DNA of 64,000 nucleotides, from contig CANNCL010000001.1 of assembly GCA_947503155.1 (NCBI GenBank), positions 124,001 to 188,000 of the forward strand, written 5' to 3'. Origin of the DNA: an uncultured Erythrobacter sp. GTDB lineage: Bacteria > Pseudomonadota > Alphaproteobacteria > Sphingomonadales > Sphingomonadaceae. Below the pieces are notes generated by a model that did not search any database, was not told the DNA's origin, and saw nothing but the letters and a program-made list of their open reading frames with translations. Position numbers and translations under genes: made by a program. Below are positions 63,217 to 64,000 of this stretch, one piece after another (position 1 is the stretch's first letter; each line of letters begins with the position of its first letter).

Positions 63217-64000
63217 TTAAACGTCTTCGAATTTAGGCGCGCGTTTCTGCATACCTGCCATCACCGCTTCCATTTGGTTTTTCGTGCGCATGATCGCGTG
63301 CTGCTCAACGCTTTCCTCAAGCAGGATCGCATCGGTATCCCGCTCCAGCATACCAGCCGATAGGCGCTTTGCACCGCGAATTGCATGCGGGTTGCGATTG
63401 GCAATGTCGGACGCGATGGCAGTCGCACGGGCAAGTGGATCATCATCAAGATAAGTCGCCAAACCGAGCGTCAGCGCCTCTGCACCGGAAAATTCGCGAT
63501 TGGTATAGACCAGCTCGCGCAGCACATCATCGCGCACCAATCCGCGCCAAAGGGCATAGCCACCCATGTCAGGGACCAGCCCCCATTTCAGTTCCATAAT
63601 CGCCATGCGCGTATCGGGATGCGCGATACGAATATCCGCTCCGCTTGCAATCTGAAGTCCGCCGCCAAAACACACGCCGTGCAGCGCGGCGATGACCGGC
63701 ACTTGCAGCTTGCGCCACAGCATGGCGACTTGCTGAAACTTGTTGGAATTGCCGTAGGTCCGCTCTGTTAGATCGGGTTCATCGGCGCTGGGTGTGCGGC
63801 CAAAACTGGCAGTATCGAGCCCAGCACAAAAGGCGCGCCCCTCGCCTGATAAAACCACGACGCGCAGGCCCTCAGCCTGTTCGAGGACCTTGCCTGCTTC
63901 AATAATGCTCGTGAACATCTCTGGGTCCAGAGCGTTCATTTTGTCTCCGCGGGTAAAGCGGACTTGCGCAACGCCGTCTTCGCCCAAACGGATCGAAATG
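63217..64000 (-). CDS. Enoyl-CoA hydratase/isomerase family protein, 5' end beyond the window
   Basis: Crotonase-superfamily protein. The frame is open to the right edge; the TTG at 63987 is an internal Leu of an ISIRLGEDGVAQVRF strand, so a short N-terminus is missing. GEGRAFCAGLDTASF provides the oxyanion hole, HGVCFGGGLQIASGADIRIA the second one, and MELKWGLVPDMGG the active-site region. The catalytic glutamates of true hydratases are not both obvious (FGGGLQ instead of GGGCE), so it may act as an isomerase or on another CoA substrate. Confidence 0.88.
   Translation of the reverse strand, partial: ISIRLGEDGVAQVRFTRGDKMNALDPEMFTSIIEAGKVLEQAEGLRVVVLSGEGRAFCAGLDTASFGRTPSADEPDLTERTYGNSNKFQQVAMLWRKLQVPVIAALHGVCFGGGLQIASGADIRIAHPDTRMAIMELKWGLVPDMGGYALWRGLVRDDVLRELVYTNREFSGAEALTLGLATYLDDDPLARATAIASDIANRNPHAIRGAKRLSAGMLERDTDAILLEESVEQHAIMRTKNQMEAVMAGMQKRAPKFEDV

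Overview
The window is a high-GC, gene-dense bacterial chromosome segment. Its content points to an alphaproteobacterium of the Sphingomonadales, most likely Erythrobacteraceae. The signs are a split methionine synthase (metH1/metH2) behind an ArsR-methyltransferase fusion regulator of the SahR type, a paired DUF1214/DUF1254 operon, a curli locus of the alphaproteobacterial kind with a CsgH-like gene, and a tandem glycine riboswitch on the gcv operon. This assignment is inferred from gene content; no rRNA is present. Three tRNA genes are seen: Gly-CCC, Thr-CGT and Cys-GCA.

Layout. 1-3.5 kb: biotin-dependent acyl-CoA carboxylase, two subunits, the first cut by the window edge. 3.5-10.5 kb: housekeeping and stress genes (MFS exporter, DNA polymerase IV, Nudix hydrolase, 6-phosphogluconolactonase, Dps-like protein, a membrane protein, an SDR and a zinc alcohol dehydrogenase). 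10.5-19.4 kb: tRNA-Gly, then valine/branched-chain catabolism (mmsA, acyl-CoA dehydrogenase, 3-hydroxyisobutyryl-CoA hydrolase, enoyl-CoA hydratase, mmsB), interrupted by small envelope proteins and a 23-bp tandem repeat. 19.4-22.5 kb: an Nmad3-like protein, a nucleotidyltransferase and a polysaccharide flippase. 22.5-27.3 kb: glycine cleavage operon (riboswitch-gcvT-gcvH-gcvPA-gcvPB, minus strand).

27.4-37.7 kb is the most striking region, a minus-strand curli-type amyloid locus: csgF, csgG, four consecutive large curlin-repeat proteins (457, 346, 674 and 591 residues, each with its own signal peptide and a hairpin in the spacer behind it), a smaller CsgB-like curlin, an unrecognised secreted protein and a CsgH-like protein. 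Canonical CsgA has about 150 residues, so this is a large expansion of the fibre subunit. No csgD or csgE is visible.

37.9-44.1 kb: methionine cycle operon (sahR-like regulator, metF, metH1, a GNAT acetyltransferase, metH2) with a 9-6-9 inverted repeat just upstream of the regulator. 44.2-51.1 kb: a sugar-utilisation cluster (GH42 beta-galactosidase, Gfo/Idh/MocA oxidoreductase, aldo/keto reductase, TauD-like oxygenase, SSS symporter). 51.3-54 kb: a 10-bp tandem repeat, then an AspA/AstE-type hydrolase facing a RimK-like ligase and a RimB-like protease.

54.1-62.1 kb is a genomic island of about 8 kb. An intact tRNA-Thr(CGT) closes its right end. A displaced 46-nt 3' fragment of the same tRNA, inside a 57-bp direct repeat with one mismatch, closes its left end, and the breakpoint lies in the anticodon loop. 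The island carries only two genes, divergent: a 644-residue lipoprotein of unknown function and a 1792-residue protein with four CARDB, three PPC-type, one CAP-like, an RTX-like and an FG-GAP-like region. No integrase is present. The window ends with tRNA-Cys, an acyl-CoA thioesterase and a truncated crotonase.
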